NCBI GenBank assembly: GCA_900321275.1
Contig: ONVI01000005.1
Span: 1-64,000 of the forward strand
Source: an uncultured Eubacteriales bacterium
GTDB lineage: Bacteria > Bacillota > Clostridia > Oscillospirales > Oscillospiraceae
Length of the DNA stretch: 64,000 nt
Reading direction: 5' to 3'
A program made the translations under genes and the position numbers. The notes under the pieces were generated by a model, which made no database searches, was not told the DNA's origin, and saw only the letters and a program-made list of their open reading frames with translations. Positions 25,911 to 35,263 of this stretch are shown here, piece by piece (the first letter of the stretch is position 1; each line of letters opens with the position of its first letter).

Positions 25911-28130
25911 ATGGATCAGGAACTGGAATATCAGGAGCTCAACGGCACCGTAGAGACGGTTATCTATAAAAACGAAGAAAACGGGTATACCGTTCTGAAG
26001 CTGCGCAGCGACAGCGGCGAAGCCGTCACGGTTGTGGGCTGCTTCCCCTTTGCAGCGCCGGGCGAATCCATGATCGCGAGCGGCGAGTGGATGAATCACA
26101 GCGTCCACGGCCGACAGTTCAAGGCCGAATACGCCCAGCGCTTTCTCCCCAGCTCCGCCCCGGCGATCTATCAGTTCCTCGCGGGAGGAGCGGTCAAGGG
26201 CGTAGGACCTGCCACCGCGTCGCTGATCGTTGACCGTTTCGGCGACAGGACGCTGGACACGATCCTCAACAACTGGAAGGAGCTGACCACTGTCAAGGGG
26301 ATCAGCGCCGCGAAGGCGCAGCAGATCTCCAAAAGCTTTCGCCAGCAGGCGGGGCTTCGGATGCTGATGGAGTTTGTCTGCTCCTTCGGCCTGCGTCCGA
26401 TCCTGGCGCTGCGGGCGTATAAATATTATGGGGACGACGCGCTCCAGAACCTGCGCGACAATCCCTATCTGCTCTGCTCCTCTCTCATCGGCGGTACGTT
26501 TCGGGAAGCGGACGAAATGGCGCTCGGCCTCGGCATGGGCGGCAACAGCAAAAACCGCATTTCCGCCGCGATCCTCTTTGAGCTGGTGCACAATATGGGC
26601 AACGGTCACTGCTTTATTCCGCGCGAAAAGCTTGCCGCCGTGACGGCGGAGCTGATCGGCGTGGAGCAGGAGGAGGCGGACGAGTGCATCGGCGAGCTGA
26701 TCGAGGACAATCAGCTCCGCTATGAAGAGATCGCGGGCGTGCGCGCCTGCTATCTTCCCGCGCTCTATGAGGCGGAAAAAAACGCGGCCGAGACCTTCGC
26801 CCGCATGAGCAAGCGGAAATTCCGCGAGAGCGTCAACACGGAAAAGCTCCTGCAAAAGCTGGAGACGCAGCAGGGAATCACCTACGCCCCCGACCAGCGG
26901 CAGACTTTGGAACAGGCGTTATCCGGCCAGCTCATGGTGCTCACCGGCGGCCCCGGCACCGGCAAGACCACCTGCATCCGCGCGATCCTTGCCATGTATG
27001 ATTCTCTCGGCTTAAAAACGCTCCTGTGCGCCCCCACGGGCCGCGCCGCCAAGCGCATGACCGAGGTGACCGGACGCGAGGCGGCGACGGTGCACCGGCT
27101 TCTCGGCGCGAAATTCGACGAGGAGGGAGACCGTGTCGTCTTCACAAAAAATGAGAGCGACCGCCTCGACTGCGACGCGGTGATCCTGGATGAGTGCTCC
27201 ATGGTGGATATCCTGCTGATGGACGCGCTGCTGCGCGCGCTGCCGCCGGACGCGCGGCTGGTGCTCGTGGGAGACGCGGATCAGCTCCCCTCCGTAGGGC
27301 CGGGGAACGTGTTCTCCGCCCTTATCCGCAGCCAGGTCGTCGCGACGGGGCGCCTGACCCTGATCCACCGTCAGGCGGAGGGCAGCCGCATCGTCCGCAA
27401 CGCGCATATGATCAAAAACGGCGAGTACCCGAATTTTGCCGAAAACGCGGGCGATTTCTTCCGCCTGAAAAGACTTCAGGGCGCTGGCGCGGTGGAGACG
27501 ATCACGGAGCTCTGTGCCGTGCGGCTTCCGAATAAAATGAACATCCCGCCGGAGGAGATTCAGGTCCTGTCCCCGACCCGAAAGGGCGAGACCGGGACGA
27601 TGAATCTCAACCGGAAGCTCCAGGAGGCGCTGAACCCGCCCGCGCCGGGGAAAAAGGAAAAAGCCTTCGGCGACGTCGTCTTCCGCGAGGGGGACCGCGT
27701 CATGCAGATCCGCAACAACTATGATATTCTGTGGAAAAACGCGAACAATACCGAAGCGGGGATGGGCATTTACAACGGCGACATGGGCATGCTCCGCACG
27801 GTCGATCCGGAAAACGAGACGCTGACCGTGGACTTTGACGGGCGCATCGTGTGCTACGGCTTCGACGCGCTCAACGAGCTGGAGCACGCCTGGGCCGTCA
27901 CGGTACATAAAGCGCAGGGCAGCGAATACCGCGCCGTGATCCTCGCGCTCAGCGGCACGTCGCAGCTCCTGATGACAAGAAGCGTGCTCTATACCGGCGT
28001 GACGAGGGCCAGGGAGCTGCTGATCCTGGTCGGGGACGACACGCTTGCGATAAAAATGATCGACAATTACAGGCAGGCGCGCCGTTATACCGCTTTGCGC
28101 GTGAGACTGAGAAGTCTGTGCGGCCTATGA
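25911..28130 (+). CDS. recD2: RecD2-type ATP-dependent DNA helicase
   Basis: A 739-residue RecD2 (YrrC) helicase. The N-terminal OB-like domain begins LNGTVETVIYKNEENGYTV. Helix-hairpin-helix repeats (VKGVGPATASLIVDRFG) follow, then a superfamily-1 core with Walker A TGGPGTGKTTC near 345, motif II DECSMVD near 428, GDADQLPSVG and the C-terminal motif VTVHKAQGSEY. RecD2 unwinds DNA 5' to 3' outside RecBCD and aids repair. Its TGA overlaps the comF start (ATGA), so the two are coupled. Confidence 0.94.
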   Translation: MDQELEYQELNGTVETVIYKNEENGYTVLKLRSDSGEAVTVVGCFPFAAPGESMIASGEWMNHSVHGRQFKAEYAQRFLPSSAPAIYQFLAGGAVKGVGPATASLIVDRFGDRTLDTILNNWKELTTVKGISAAKAQQISKSFRQQAGLRMLMEFVCSFGLRPILALRAYKYYGDDALQNLRDNPYLLCSSLIGGTFREADEMALGLGMGGNSKNRISAAILFELVHNMGNGHCFIPREKLAAVTAELIGVEQEEADECIGELIEDNQLRYEEIAGVRACYLPALYEAEKNAAETFARMSKRKFRESVNTEKLLQKLETQQGITYAPDQRQTLEQALSGQLMVLTGGPGTGKTTCIRAILAMYDSLGLKTLLCAPTGRAAKRMTEVTGREAATVHRLLGAKFDEEGDRVVFTKNESDRLDCDAVILDECSMVDILLMDALLRALPPDARLVLVGDADQLPSVGPGNVFSALIRSQVVATGRLTLIHRQAEGSRIVRNAHMIKNGEYPNFAENAGDFFRLKRLQGAGAVETITELCAVRLPNKMNIPPEEIQVLSPTRKGETGTMNLNRKLQEALNPPAPGKKEKAFGDVVFREGDRVMQIRNNYDILWKNANNTEAGMGIYNGDMGMLRTVDPENETLTVDFDGRIVCYGFDALNELEHAWAVTVHKAQGSEYRAVILALSGTSQLLMTRSVLYTGVTRARELLILVGDDTLAIKMIDNYRQARRYTALRVRLRSLCGL

Positions 28131-28777
28131 AAAAGATGCTCAATTGGCTTCTTGATCTGTTCTATCCGCCGCGCTGCGCCTTCTGCCGCAGACTGCTGGG
28201 CGAGAAGGAGAAGGGCGTCTGCCGCTTTTGCCGGAGAAAATACGAAAACCGCTGCATTCGCCGGGAGCTTGCGCATTGTTCCTGCTGCGTCGCGCCGCTC
28301 AGCTATGAAGGCGCGGTGCGGGATTCTCTGCTGCGCTACAAATTTCGCGGCGTCGCCGCTTACGGAGCGGCTTATGCGGATTTTCTCGCAAAATGTATTG
28401 ACGAATCGCAGATTTCCTGCGATATTATCACATGGGTGCCGTTAAGCCGCCGCAGACTTCGCAAACGCGGCTATGATCAGGCCCGTATTCTGGCAGAGGA
28501 AACGGCAAAGCTTCTGAACCTTCCCTGTGAAAAGCTGCTGGAAAAGCGTGTGGACACGAAACCGCAGTCGGGCATGAGGGACGCGGAGAGCCGCAGGAAA
28601 AACGCGAAGGGCGTCTATGTCTGCTGCGCACCCTCAAAGGCTTCCGGCAGACGCGTATTGCTGATTGACGATATCGTCACAACAGGCGCGACGCTGTCCG
28701 AATGCGCCGCTGTGCTGAAACAGGCGGGCTGCGGCGCGGTTGTTGCCGCCGCTGCCGCCTCCAGGCAGCAGGCGTAA
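28127..28777 (+). CDS. ComF family amidophosphoribosyltransferase-like protein
   Basis: A 216-residue ComF protein. An N-terminal zinc-ribbon-like part has several CxxC pairs (CAFC, CRFC, CSCC), and the phosphoribosyltransferase domain ends with the PRPP loop LLIDDIVTTGATL near 180. ComFC proteins are needed for DNA uptake in natural competence, although in clostridia the role is untested. The start at 28127 overlaps the recD2 stop. No other competence gene is near. Confidence 0.9.
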   Translation: MKKMLNWLLDLFYPPRCAFCRRLLGEKEKGVCRFCRRKYENRCIRRELAHCSCCVAPLSYEGAVRDSLLRYKFRGVAAYGAAYADFLAKCIDESQISCDIITWVPLSRRRLRKRGYDQARILAEETAKLLNLPCEKLLEKRVDTKPQSGMRDAESRRKNAKGVYVCCAPSKASGRRVLLIDDIVTTGATLSECAAVLKQAGCGAVVAAAAASRQQA

Positions 28778-28791
28778 AGAAGGAGTTTAAC

Positions 28792-29823
28792 ATGAATCTG
28801 TTTGAGAGAGATATAGCCATTGATCTCGGCACCTCGTCCACGCTGCTGTTTGAGCAGGGCAAGGGCGTCGTCGCCAGAGAGCCCACCGTCGTCGCGGTGG
28901 ACAAATTCAGCGGCAAAATCCTGAAAATCGGCCAGGACGCGCAGAAGATGCTGGGCCGGACCCCTGCGAATATTGTGGCGATCCACCCGGTAAACGCGGG
29001 CGTCATCTCTGACTACGAGATCACGGCCCAGATGCTGCGCGAGCTTGTCAGCCGCATCACCTCCTTCAGCCTGTTTAAGCCGTGCGTGCTGGCCTGCGTC
29101 CCCAGCTCCATCACCGGTGTGGAAGAACGCGCGATGATCGACGCGGCCATCGAAGCCGGCGCGCGCAAGGTCTATCTGCTGGAGACGGCCGTCGCCACCG
29201 CCATGGGCGCGGGCGTTGACATCTCCAAGGCGGACGGGCACATGGTCATCGACATCGGCGGCGGCACGACCGAGGTTGCCGTCGTCTCGGGCGGCGGCGT
29301 GGTGGAATGCCAGTCCATCAAGGTCGCGGGCACCAGCTTTGACGAGTCGATCGTCAAGTTTATCCGCCGCAAATATGATCTTCTGATCGGCCTGAGCACC
29401 GCCGAAGAACTCAAACGAAACATCGGCTGCGTAATCCAGCGGCCCGACATCAGCTTTGAGGAAATCAAGGGCCGGGACCTTTCCAACGGCCTGCCCAAAA
29501 CCGTCAGAGTCAGCTCCACGGAACTGATCGAAGCCTTTGTGGAGCCCATGAACCATATCCTCGACGCCATCCGTCTCGTCCTGGAGAGTACGCCGCCGCA
29601 GCTGGTGGGCGATCTGGACAAGAACGGCATCATCATGTCCGGCGGCGGCAGCCTCATCTACGGCATCGACAAGCTGATCGAACGCAGCACCGGCATCCGT
29701 ACCCTCGTCGTGGACGACGCCGTATCCTGCGCGGCCTATGGCGCGGGCAAAATGCTCATGCATCTGGACATGCTGCAGGACGGCATGATGAACTTCTACC
29801 GAAAACGCCAGCTCAAAGGATAA
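28792..29823 (+). CDS. mreB: MreB/Mbl rod-shape actin homologue
   Basis: A 343-residue bacterial actin. Phosphate-1 loop DIAIDLGTSSTLL near 7, phosphate-2 DIGGGTTEVAVVSGG near 155 and the adenosine motif IIMSGGGSLIYGI near 281 are intact. MreB filaments guide lateral wall synthesis from beneath the membrane. mreC and mreD do not follow, so this may be one of several paralogues (Mbl or MreBH), and the name is a family-level call. ATG follows AAGGAG. Confidence 0.92.
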   Translation: MNLFERDIAIDLGTSSTLLFEQGKGVVAREPTVVAVDKFSGKILKIGQDAQKMLGRTPANIVAIHPVNAGVISDYEITAQMLRELVSRITSFSLFKPCVLACVPSSITGVEERAMIDAAIEAGARKVYLLETAVATAMGAGVDISKADGHMVIDIGGGTTEVAVVSGGGVVECQSIKVAGTSFDESIVKFIRRKYDLLIGLSTAEELKRNIGCVIQRPDISFEEIKGRDLSNGLPKTVRVSSTELIEAFVEPMNHILDAIRLVLESTPPQLVGDLDKNGIIMSGGGSLIYGIDKLIERSTGIRTLVVDDAVSCAAYGAGKMLMHLDMLQDGMMNFYRKRQLKG

Positions 29824-29837
29824 AAGGAGGATTTTGT

Positions 29838-30587
29838 ATGTTGAAATACAGCCCGCTGAAAAAGCGGAGGGACGAAAAGCCGACCTGTTCCGCGGTCATT
29901 GTCGCAGCCGGGAGCTCTCAGCGCATGGGGAGCGACAAAATCATGATGAAGCTCGGCGCGATGCCCGTGCTGGCCAGAACGGTTCTCGCCTTTGAGAACA
30001 ACGAGTATATTGACGAGATCATCATTGTCACCAGAACGGAGAAGCTCCAGGAAATCGCCGATATGTGCCATAAAAACGGGCTTCACAAGGTAAAGAAGGT
30101 TATCAGCGGCGGGGCGACAAGGATGGAATCCGCCCTTGCCGGGGTTTCCGCCGCGCGCCACGGGGCGGAGCTGATCGCCATTCACGACGGGGCAAGGCCG
30201 CTTGTGTCGCAGGGGCTGATCAGCAGGACGATTTTGGCCGCGCGGGAATGGCGGTCTGTCGTTCCGGCGATTGCCAGCACCGATACGCTCAAAACCGTGG
30301 ATGCAAGAGGCTTTATCACCGGAACGGTGGATCGCGCGTCTACGGTGCGCATCCAGACGCCGCAGGTCTTTAACGGGGATCTCATCAAGGGCGCGCTCAC
30401 CAAAGCGGTCGAGAAGGGCCTGACCCTCACCGACGACTGCTCCGCCATGGAGATGATGGGGATCAAAACCTTCGTCGTCGAGGGGGATCCGGAGAATATC
30501 AAGATCACAACGCCCGAGGATCTTGTCATGGTCAGGGCAATTGTGGAGAGCAGGGGGGATCAGAATGCGAATCGGACATGGATATGA
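29838..30587 (+). CDS. ispD: 2-C-methyl-D-erythritol 4-phosphate cytidylyltransferase
   Basis: A 249-residue IspD. The nucleotide-binding loop [13 protein letters not shown] near 23-35, [11 protein letters not shown] near 115 and the C-terminal [12 protein letters not shown] are conserved. It couples CTP to MEP in the third step of the MEP isoprenoid pathway. Its end overlaps the ispF start by 23 bases. An N-terminal extension of ~18 residues ([13 protein letters not shown]) precedes the core. ATG follows AAAGGAGG. Confidence 0.95.
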   Translation: MLKYSPLKKRRDEKPTCSAVIVAAGSSQRMGSDKIMMKLGAMPVLARTVLAFENNEYIDEIIIVTRTEKLQEIADMCHKNGLHKVKKVISGGATRMESALAGVSAARHGAELIAIHDGARPLVSQGLISRTILAAREWRSVVPAIASTDTLKTVDARGFITGTVDRASTVRIQTPQVFNGDLIKGALTKAVEKGLTLTDDCSAMEMMGIKTFVVEGDPENIKITTPEDLVMVRAIVESRGDQNANRTWI

Positions 30588-31038
30588 CGTACACCGCCTG
30601 GTGGAAGGCCGCAGGCTGATCCTCGGCGGGATAGAGATCCCATATGAGAAGGGACTGCTGGGGCATTCGGACGCGGACGTGCTGACGCATGCGCTGATGG
30701 ATTCCCTGTTGGGGGCGGCCGCCCTGGGCGACATCGGAAAGCTTTTTCCGGACAGCGACCCGCGCTATGCCGGGGCCGACAGTGTGGGGCTCCTGCGAGA
30801 GGTCTGCCGCGTCGTCAAAGAGGCCGGGTATCGGGTCGGCAATGTGGACTGCACGGTCATCGCGCAGCGCCCGAAGCTGGCGCCGTTTATTCCGCTCATG
30901 CGCGAAAAGCTCGCGTCCGCCATGGCAGTCGCGTCCGACCGCGTGAGCGTCAAGGCCACGACCGAGGAAGGGCTCGGCTTCTCCGGCGAGGGGCTGGGCA
31001 TCGCGGCACATGCCGTGTCGCTGATCGAAAGCCTGTAA
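30565..31038 (+). CDS. ispF: 2-C-methyl-D-erythritol 2,4-cyclodiphosphate synthase
   Basis: A 157-residue IspF. The zinc and substrate motifs GHGYDVHRL (3-11), [13 protein letters not shown] near 33-45 and [12 protein letters not shown] near 55-66 are intact, as is [12 protein letters not shown] near the C terminus. It forms the cyclic diphosphate from the product of the IspD and IspE steps. ATG at 30565 lies inside ispD with GGGGGAT in front, giving translational coupling. Confidence 0.95.
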   Translation: MRIGHGYDVHRLVEGRRLILGGIEIPYEKGLLGHSDADVLTHALMDSLLGAAALGDIGKLFPDSDPRYAGADSVGLLREVCRVVKEAGYRVGNVDCTVIAQRPKLAPFIPLMREKLASAMAVASDRVSVKATTEEGLGFSGEGLGIAAHAVSLIESL

Positions 31039-31094
31039 AAATAACAGAATACGCCGCGATTGCATAGGATAAGGCAGTCCTGTGTGAGATGCCG

Positions 31095-31154
31095 GCAAAA
31101 CAGCGATCCGTTCCACAGGGAAAGCCTGCGGGGCGGATCGCTGTTTTGCTTTTT
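31095..31154 (+). terminator. terminator after ispF
   Basis: The long stem GCAAAACAGCGATCCG / CGGATCGCTGTTTTGC with a ~26-base loop and a T-rich tail, just before the DUF3343 gene. Confidence 0.75.
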
Positions 31155-31169
31155 GGAGGTTAAAACCGT

Positions 31170-31433
31170 ATGAAATATCTGATCATGTGCAAATCGCTGA
31201 CCAACGCCCAGCGCGCCTCCCTGCTCCTGGAAAGGCGCGGGATCGGCGCGGCGGTGGTAAAAGCGCCCCATAGCCTGCGCGCCGGAGGCTGCGGCTATGC
31301 CGTGAGCCTTTACAGGCGTTTGGGGGAGGCAGTCAGCATTTTAAAAAGCGCCGATCTGCTGACCGGGAAGGTCTATCTGCGCAGGGAAGACGGCAGCTAT
31401 CAGGAGGCTGCGGCGGATGATCTATCTCGATAA
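31170..31433 (+). CDS. DUF3343 family protein (putative Se/S carrier-like)
   Basis: An 87-residue protein with the DUF3343 pattern: an early KSLTNAQRASLLLERRGI, a PHSLRAGGCGYAVSL segment whose cysteine (about residue 37) is the likely active thiol, and a short C-terminal tail. DUF3343 proteins often co-occur with selenium-utilisation genes and NifS-like enzymes. Here the gene overlaps the next one, a cysteine desulfurase-like enzyme, by 17 bases, supporting a joint persulfide or selenide transfer role. This role is inferred. Confidence 0.8.
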   Translation: MKYLIMCKSLTNAQRASLLLERRGIGAAVVKAPHSLRAGGCGYAVSLYRRLGEAVSILKSADLLTGKVYLRREDGSYQEAAADDLSR

Positions 31434-32529
31434 TGCCGCGACAACGCTGATAAAGCCGGTAACGGTCGCGCAGGCGATGCTGAACGCCATGCGCAGCTGC
31501 GCAAGCCCCGGCCGCGGCGGACACCGGGCGGCCATGCGGGCGTCGGAGCTTGTCTACCGCTGCCGCGAACAGGCGGCTGAGCTGTTCGGCGTTCCCGATC
31601 CGGCATGCGTCGTCTTCACCATGAACGCCACCCACGGCCTGAATATCGCGATCCGTTCATTGGCAAAAGCCGGGACGCCGGTGCTGATCTCCGGCTATGA
31701 GCACAACGCCGTGACCCGACCGCTCCGTCAGCTCGGCGCAAAGCTGCTGATTGCCGAATCCCCGCTGTTTGACAGGGAAGCGTGCCTTCGCGCTTTCGAA
31801 GAGCGGATCGGCGGGGCGGAGCTCGTGGTCTGTACCATGGTTTCCAATGTTTTCGGCTTCATTCTGCCGGTTTACGACATTGCGGCGCTGTGCGCCGACA
31901 GAGGCGTTCCGCTGATCGTGGACGCTTCGCAGGCGGCGGGGATTCTGGAGGTGGATTTCCGAAGGCTCGGCGCCGCCTTTGTCGCCATGCCGGGCCACAA
32001 GGGGCTTCTCGGCCCGCAGGGGACGGGGCTGCTGCTGTGCGGAGAGAGGGGAGAACCCCTGCTTGCCGGGGGCTCCGGTTCCGACAGCCTTTTACAGGAG
32101 ATGCCCGCGTACCTGCCGGATCGTCTGGAGGCGGGAACGCATAATGTCCCCGGCATTGCGGGGCTGCTTGCGGGAATTGAGTATATCCGTTCGCGCGGGC
32201 CGGACAGCATCATGGAGCATGAGCGCGGCCTGCTGCGCACGGCGGTCAGCCAGCTGCGAGACTGCGGCGGCCTGGAGCTTTTTGCCGGCCCGGAGGAGAC
32301 GCAGAGCGGCGTGCTGTCCTTCCGCATGGGAGGCATGGACTGCGATGAGGCGGCCCGGCAGCTCTCCGAGCGCGGGATCTGCCTCCGAAGCGGACTGCAC
32401 TGCGCGCCCCTTGCGCACCGAAGCGCCGGAACGGTCGACACCGGGACGCTGCGCATAAGCTTTTCACCCTTTGTAAGCGAGCAGGAGCTGAACGGCTGCT
32501 GCAAAATAATCAAAGAAATGCTCAACTGA
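31417..32529 (+). CDS. cysteine desulfurase family (class V aminotransferase) protein
   Basis: A 370-residue PLP enzyme. It starts MIYLDNAATT, with the PLP lysine in MPGHKGLLGPQGTG near 193 and the catalytic cysteine in LRSGLHCAPLAH near 330. These show the NifS/Csd fold with both essential residues. Such enzymes remove sulfur from cysteine, or selenium from selenocysteine. No SufU/IscU scaffold is adjacent; the overlapping partner is DUF3343. Together they suggest a dedicated S or Se donor pair rather than general Fe-S assembly. Confidence 0.88.
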   Translation: MIYLDNAATTLIKPVTVAQAMLNAMRSCASPGRGGHRAAMRASELVYRCREQAAELFGVPDPACVVFTMNATHGLNIAIRSLAKAGTPVLISGYEHNAVTRPLRQLGAKLLIAESPLFDREACLRAFEERIGGAELVVCTMVSNVFGFILPVYDIAALCADRGVPLIVDASQAAGILEVDFRRLGAAFVAMPGHKGLLGPQGTGLLLCGERGEPLLAGGSGSDSLLQEMPAYLPDRLEAGTHNVPGIAGLLAGIEYIRSRGPDSIMEHERGLLRTAVSQLRDCGGLELFAGPEETQSGVLSFRMGGMDCDEAARQLSERGICLRSGLHCAPLAHRSAGTVDTGTLRISFSPFVSEQELNGCCKIIKEMLN

Positions 32530-32543
32530 ACGCAGAAATGATA

Positions 32544-32572
32544 TTGCCATTTTGCTCCGCTTGCGGTATAAT
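32544..32572 (+). promoter_or_regulatory. sigma-A promoter of cdaA-cdaR
   Basis: TTGCCA (32544-32549), a 17-base spacer and TATAAT (32567-32572), 53 bases before the cdaA start. Confidence 0.75.
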
Positions 32573-32625
32573 ATATAGATAGGAATAAAATAGAAAGACT
32601 ATGTGCACGGATAAGAGGAACGTCC

Positions 32626-33513
32626 ATGGATAAAATTACCAATGCGCTGGGACGCGCCGGAAACTATCTGGCGACGATGGGGATCGCCGATTTCATTGAC
32701 ATCATCATCGTTGCCTACCTTATATATCGTATTATCTGGTTTATTCGGAAATCCAGCTTCATCAATCTCGCCAAGGGCCTGATTCTGGTGCTGGTCGCGC
32801 TGTGGGCGTCCGAATTCTTCGGGCTGATCATGCTCAGCTATATCCTGAGAAAGACCGTGGAATTGGGCGTCATCGCGCTGGTCATCCTTTTCCAGCCTGA
32901 ACTGCGCAGGCTGCTGGAGCGCATGGGCAGCACCCTGAATACGAACATCGGCGGTTCCAGTACCGATATGACCCGCGCGATCAGCGAGGTTGCCCAGGCC
33001 TGCGGCGATATGGCGGCGACCAATACCGGCGCGCTGCTCGTCTTTGAGCGCAACGTATCGCTCCTGCCCATTGTGGGTACGGGCTCGGTGGTCAATGCCG
33101 ACACCAATACGGAGCTGATCAAGAATCTTTTCTTCAAAAATGCCCCGCTCCATGACGGCGCCGTGATTATGCGCGACGCCAGGATTGAGGCGGCGGGCTG
33201 CGTTTTGCCGCTTTCCAAGAATCAGAATCTGAGCCGCGATCTCGGCACGCGGCACCGCGCCGGCCTCGGCGTCTCCGAGGAGAGCGACGCGATCGCCGTC
33301 ATCGTCTCGGAAGAGCGCGGCGACATTTCCGCCGCGATTGACGGACAGCTCAAGCGGCATTTGAGTCCGGGACAGCTCGCCGCCTTCCTGACGAAGGAAC
33401 TGATCCACGAGGAAAAGAAGGACGACAAAGCGGGCCTGTGGAAGGGAATCAAGAGCTTCTTCCAGGCCAATGACGACGACAGCGAGGACCAGCATGAAAC
33501 AAAATCTGAGTAA
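32626..33513 (+). CDS. cdaA: diadenylate cyclase CdaA
   Basis: A 295-residue membrane-bound c-di-AMP synthase. About three N-terminal membrane helices (25-90) are followed by the DAC domain with the catalytic motifs LHDGAV near 171 and TRHRAGLG near 208. It condenses two ATP to c-di-AMP, which controls potassium and wall homeostasis. The C-terminal tail is charged (EEKKDDKAG). The regulator gene cdaR overlaps its end by 20 bases. The usual third partner glmM is not here. Confidence 0.95.
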   Translation: MDKITNALGRAGNYLATMGIADFIDIIIVAYLIYRIIWFIRKSSFINLAKGLILVLVALWASEFFGLIMLSYILRKTVELGVIALVILFQPELRRLLERMGSTLNTNIGGSSTDMTRAISEVAQACGDMAATNTGALLVFERNVSLLPIVGTGSVVNADTNTELIKNLFFKNAPLHDGAVIMRDARIEAAGCVLPLSKNQNLSRDLGTRHRAGLGVSEESDAIAVIVSEERGDISAAIDGQLKRHLSPGQLAAFLTKELIHEEKKDDKAGLWKGIKSFFQANDDDSEDQHETKSE

Positions 33514-34846
33514 ACTGTATAACAGTAAAGCGTTTTGGGTTATCGTCTCCCTGATTCTTTCGATCATGCTGTGGGTTTACGTGGCAAGCGTCGAAACGGA
33601 AGAATTCAAGCAGACCTTCCGCGGCGTGCGCGTTCAGCTGGTGGGGGAAGCGCTGCTCCGGGATACCAAGAACCTTGTGATCACCGATATGGATACCAGC
33701 ACCGTGACGGTGGAGGTCGTAGGACCCAGGCGCATTGTCGGCAGTTTCGACTCCGACAACATCTATGCGCAGGTCGACGTGTCCAAGCTTGCCCGCGCGG
33801 CCTATACCTCGCTGCAGTATTCCGTCATTTTCCCCGACGGTACGGATACCAGCAATCTGACGGTCACGAGAAAAACGCCCGAGACGATCAACTTCATGGT
33901 CTCGCCCCAGACAACGAAATCCATTCAGGTGCGCGGCAGCTTTGACGGCTCGGTCGCCGAGGGCTTTACAGCGGAGGAGCCGATCTTTGAACCCGCGACC
34001 ATTACGCTCTCCGGGCCGGAGGCTTACCTGAGAAACGTCGAATACGCCTGGGTGAGCTTCGGCAAAGAGAACGTGGACAGCACCTATGAGGTAGAGACAG
34101 GCTATACCCTGATGACGGCGGACAACACGCCCGCGTCCACCACCGGTATTACCTGCACGCCCGATGTTGTCACGGCGATTCTCCCGATCCTGACGCTCAA
34201 GGAGGTCAACCTCGGCATCAATCTGATCGAGGCGGGCGGCGCGACAGCCGAAAACACCAAGGTAACCATCGAACCGGACAGCATCGTGCTCGCCGGTGAT
34301 TCCAAGCTGCTGGCCGGCATCAACAAGATCACGCTGGCCTCGATCGATCTTGCGGACTTTGTCTCCACCTATACCGACACCTATCTGATCCCCATCGACA
34401 ACGAGCTGCGCAACATTACCGGCGTAACGGAGGCCAAGGTTACCGCGGAAATCGTGGGCCTTGAGACGAAGAACGCCAAGGTGACCAACATCTCCTGCAT
34501 CAATGCCACGCCTGGTTTCTCGGCGAAGATCCTGACGGGGGCCCTGTATGTCACGCTGCGCGGCAATCCGGAGAGCCTTGCGGCGATCAAGGATGAAAAC
34601 ATCCGCGCCGTCGCGGATCTGACGGATATGAACGAGTCTGTCGGGACCTTTATGGCCAAGGTCAAAATCTATGTGGACGGCTATACCGACGTCGGCGCCA
34701 TCCGTATCAACGGACAGGATTACACGATTTATATCCAGATCGAGAAGGAACCGGAGAGAGTCCCGGAGCCCGCGCCGGAGATCATCCCGGAAATGCCTCC
34801 GGATATACCGCCGGAAATGCCGCCGGAAATGGAGACGGATTCATGA
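33494..34846 (+). CDS. cdaR: CdaR-like YbbR-domain protein
   Basis: A 450-residue protein with one N-terminal membrane helix (about 12-32) and four or so YbbR repeats outside the membrane, ending in a proline-glutamate tail of PEMPPDIPPEMPPEM type. CdaR binds CdaA and modulates its activity in Bacillus and Listeria. The start at 33494 lies inside cdaA; I chose this ATG because the upstream codons belong to cdaA in another frame. Confidence 0.9.
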   Translation: MKQNLSKLYNSKAFWVIVSLILSIMLWVYVASVETEEFKQTFRGVRVQLVGEALLRDTKNLVITDMDTSTVTVEVVGPRRIVGSFDSDNIYAQVDVSKLARAAYTSLQYSVIFPDGTDTSNLTVTRKTPETINFMVSPQTTKSIQVRGSFDGSVAEGFTAEEPIFEPATITLSGPEAYLRNVEYAWVSFGKENVDSTYEVETGYTLMTADNTPASTTGITCTPDVVTAILPILTLKEVNLGINLIEAGGATAENTKVTIEPDSIVLAGDSKLLAGINKITLASIDLADFVSTYTDTYLIPIDNELRNITGVTEAKVTAEIVGLETKNAKVTNISCINATPGFSAKILTGALYVTLRGNPESLAAIKDENIRAVADLTDMNESVGTFMAKVKIYVDGYTDVGAIRINGQDYTIYIQIEKEPERVPEPAPEIIPEMPPDIPPEMPPEMETDS

Positions 34847-35250
34847 CACAGGATGCGGTTGTATTCAGATGCCTGGATAACGAAAGGGCGGAGGTCGTCG
34901 TCACACGCGCCACCGCCTGCGGCGCCAATTGTGAAAGCTGCGAGGCGTGCGTGTATCAGAATGAACTCAAAACCGTGGCGCGGAATCTGATCGGCGCGCG
35001 TCCCGGCCAGAAGGTGCTAATCGAGAGCAAGTCGTCGAAGGTTTACGGCGCGATTCTCCTTGTCTATATCGTGCCGATTCTCCTTGCGGTGCTCGGCTGC
35101 TTTGCGGCGTATGCCATGGGCGCGTCCGAAGGGATCTGCGTCCTGTGCACCTTCCTCGGCTTCCTGATGGGGGCCGTCGTCACGGTGGTGACCCAGCGGC
35201 TCATGCGGGACAGGAATCCCATCACGTTTGATATTATCAAATTCAATTGA
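34843..35250 (+). CDS. RseC/MucC-type SoxR-reducing family protein
   Basis: A 135-residue protein with an N-terminal Cys cluster (CGANCESCEAC near 26-36) and two membrane helices (about 68-88 and 92-115). It matches the RseC family, whose members are linked with the Rnf/Rsx electron-transfer complex or SoxR reduction. ATG overlaps the cdaR stop by 4 bases (ATGA), so it is co-translated. No rnf genes are in the window, and its role here is unknown. Confidence 0.82.
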   Translation: MTQDAVVFRCLDNERAEVVVTRATACGANCESCEACVYQNELKTVARNLIGARPGQKVLIESKSSKVYGAILLVYIVPILLAVLGCFAAYAMGASEGICVLCTFLGFLMGAVVTVVTQRLMRDRNPITFDIIKFN

Positions 35251-35263
35251 TTCGGGGGGCAAT

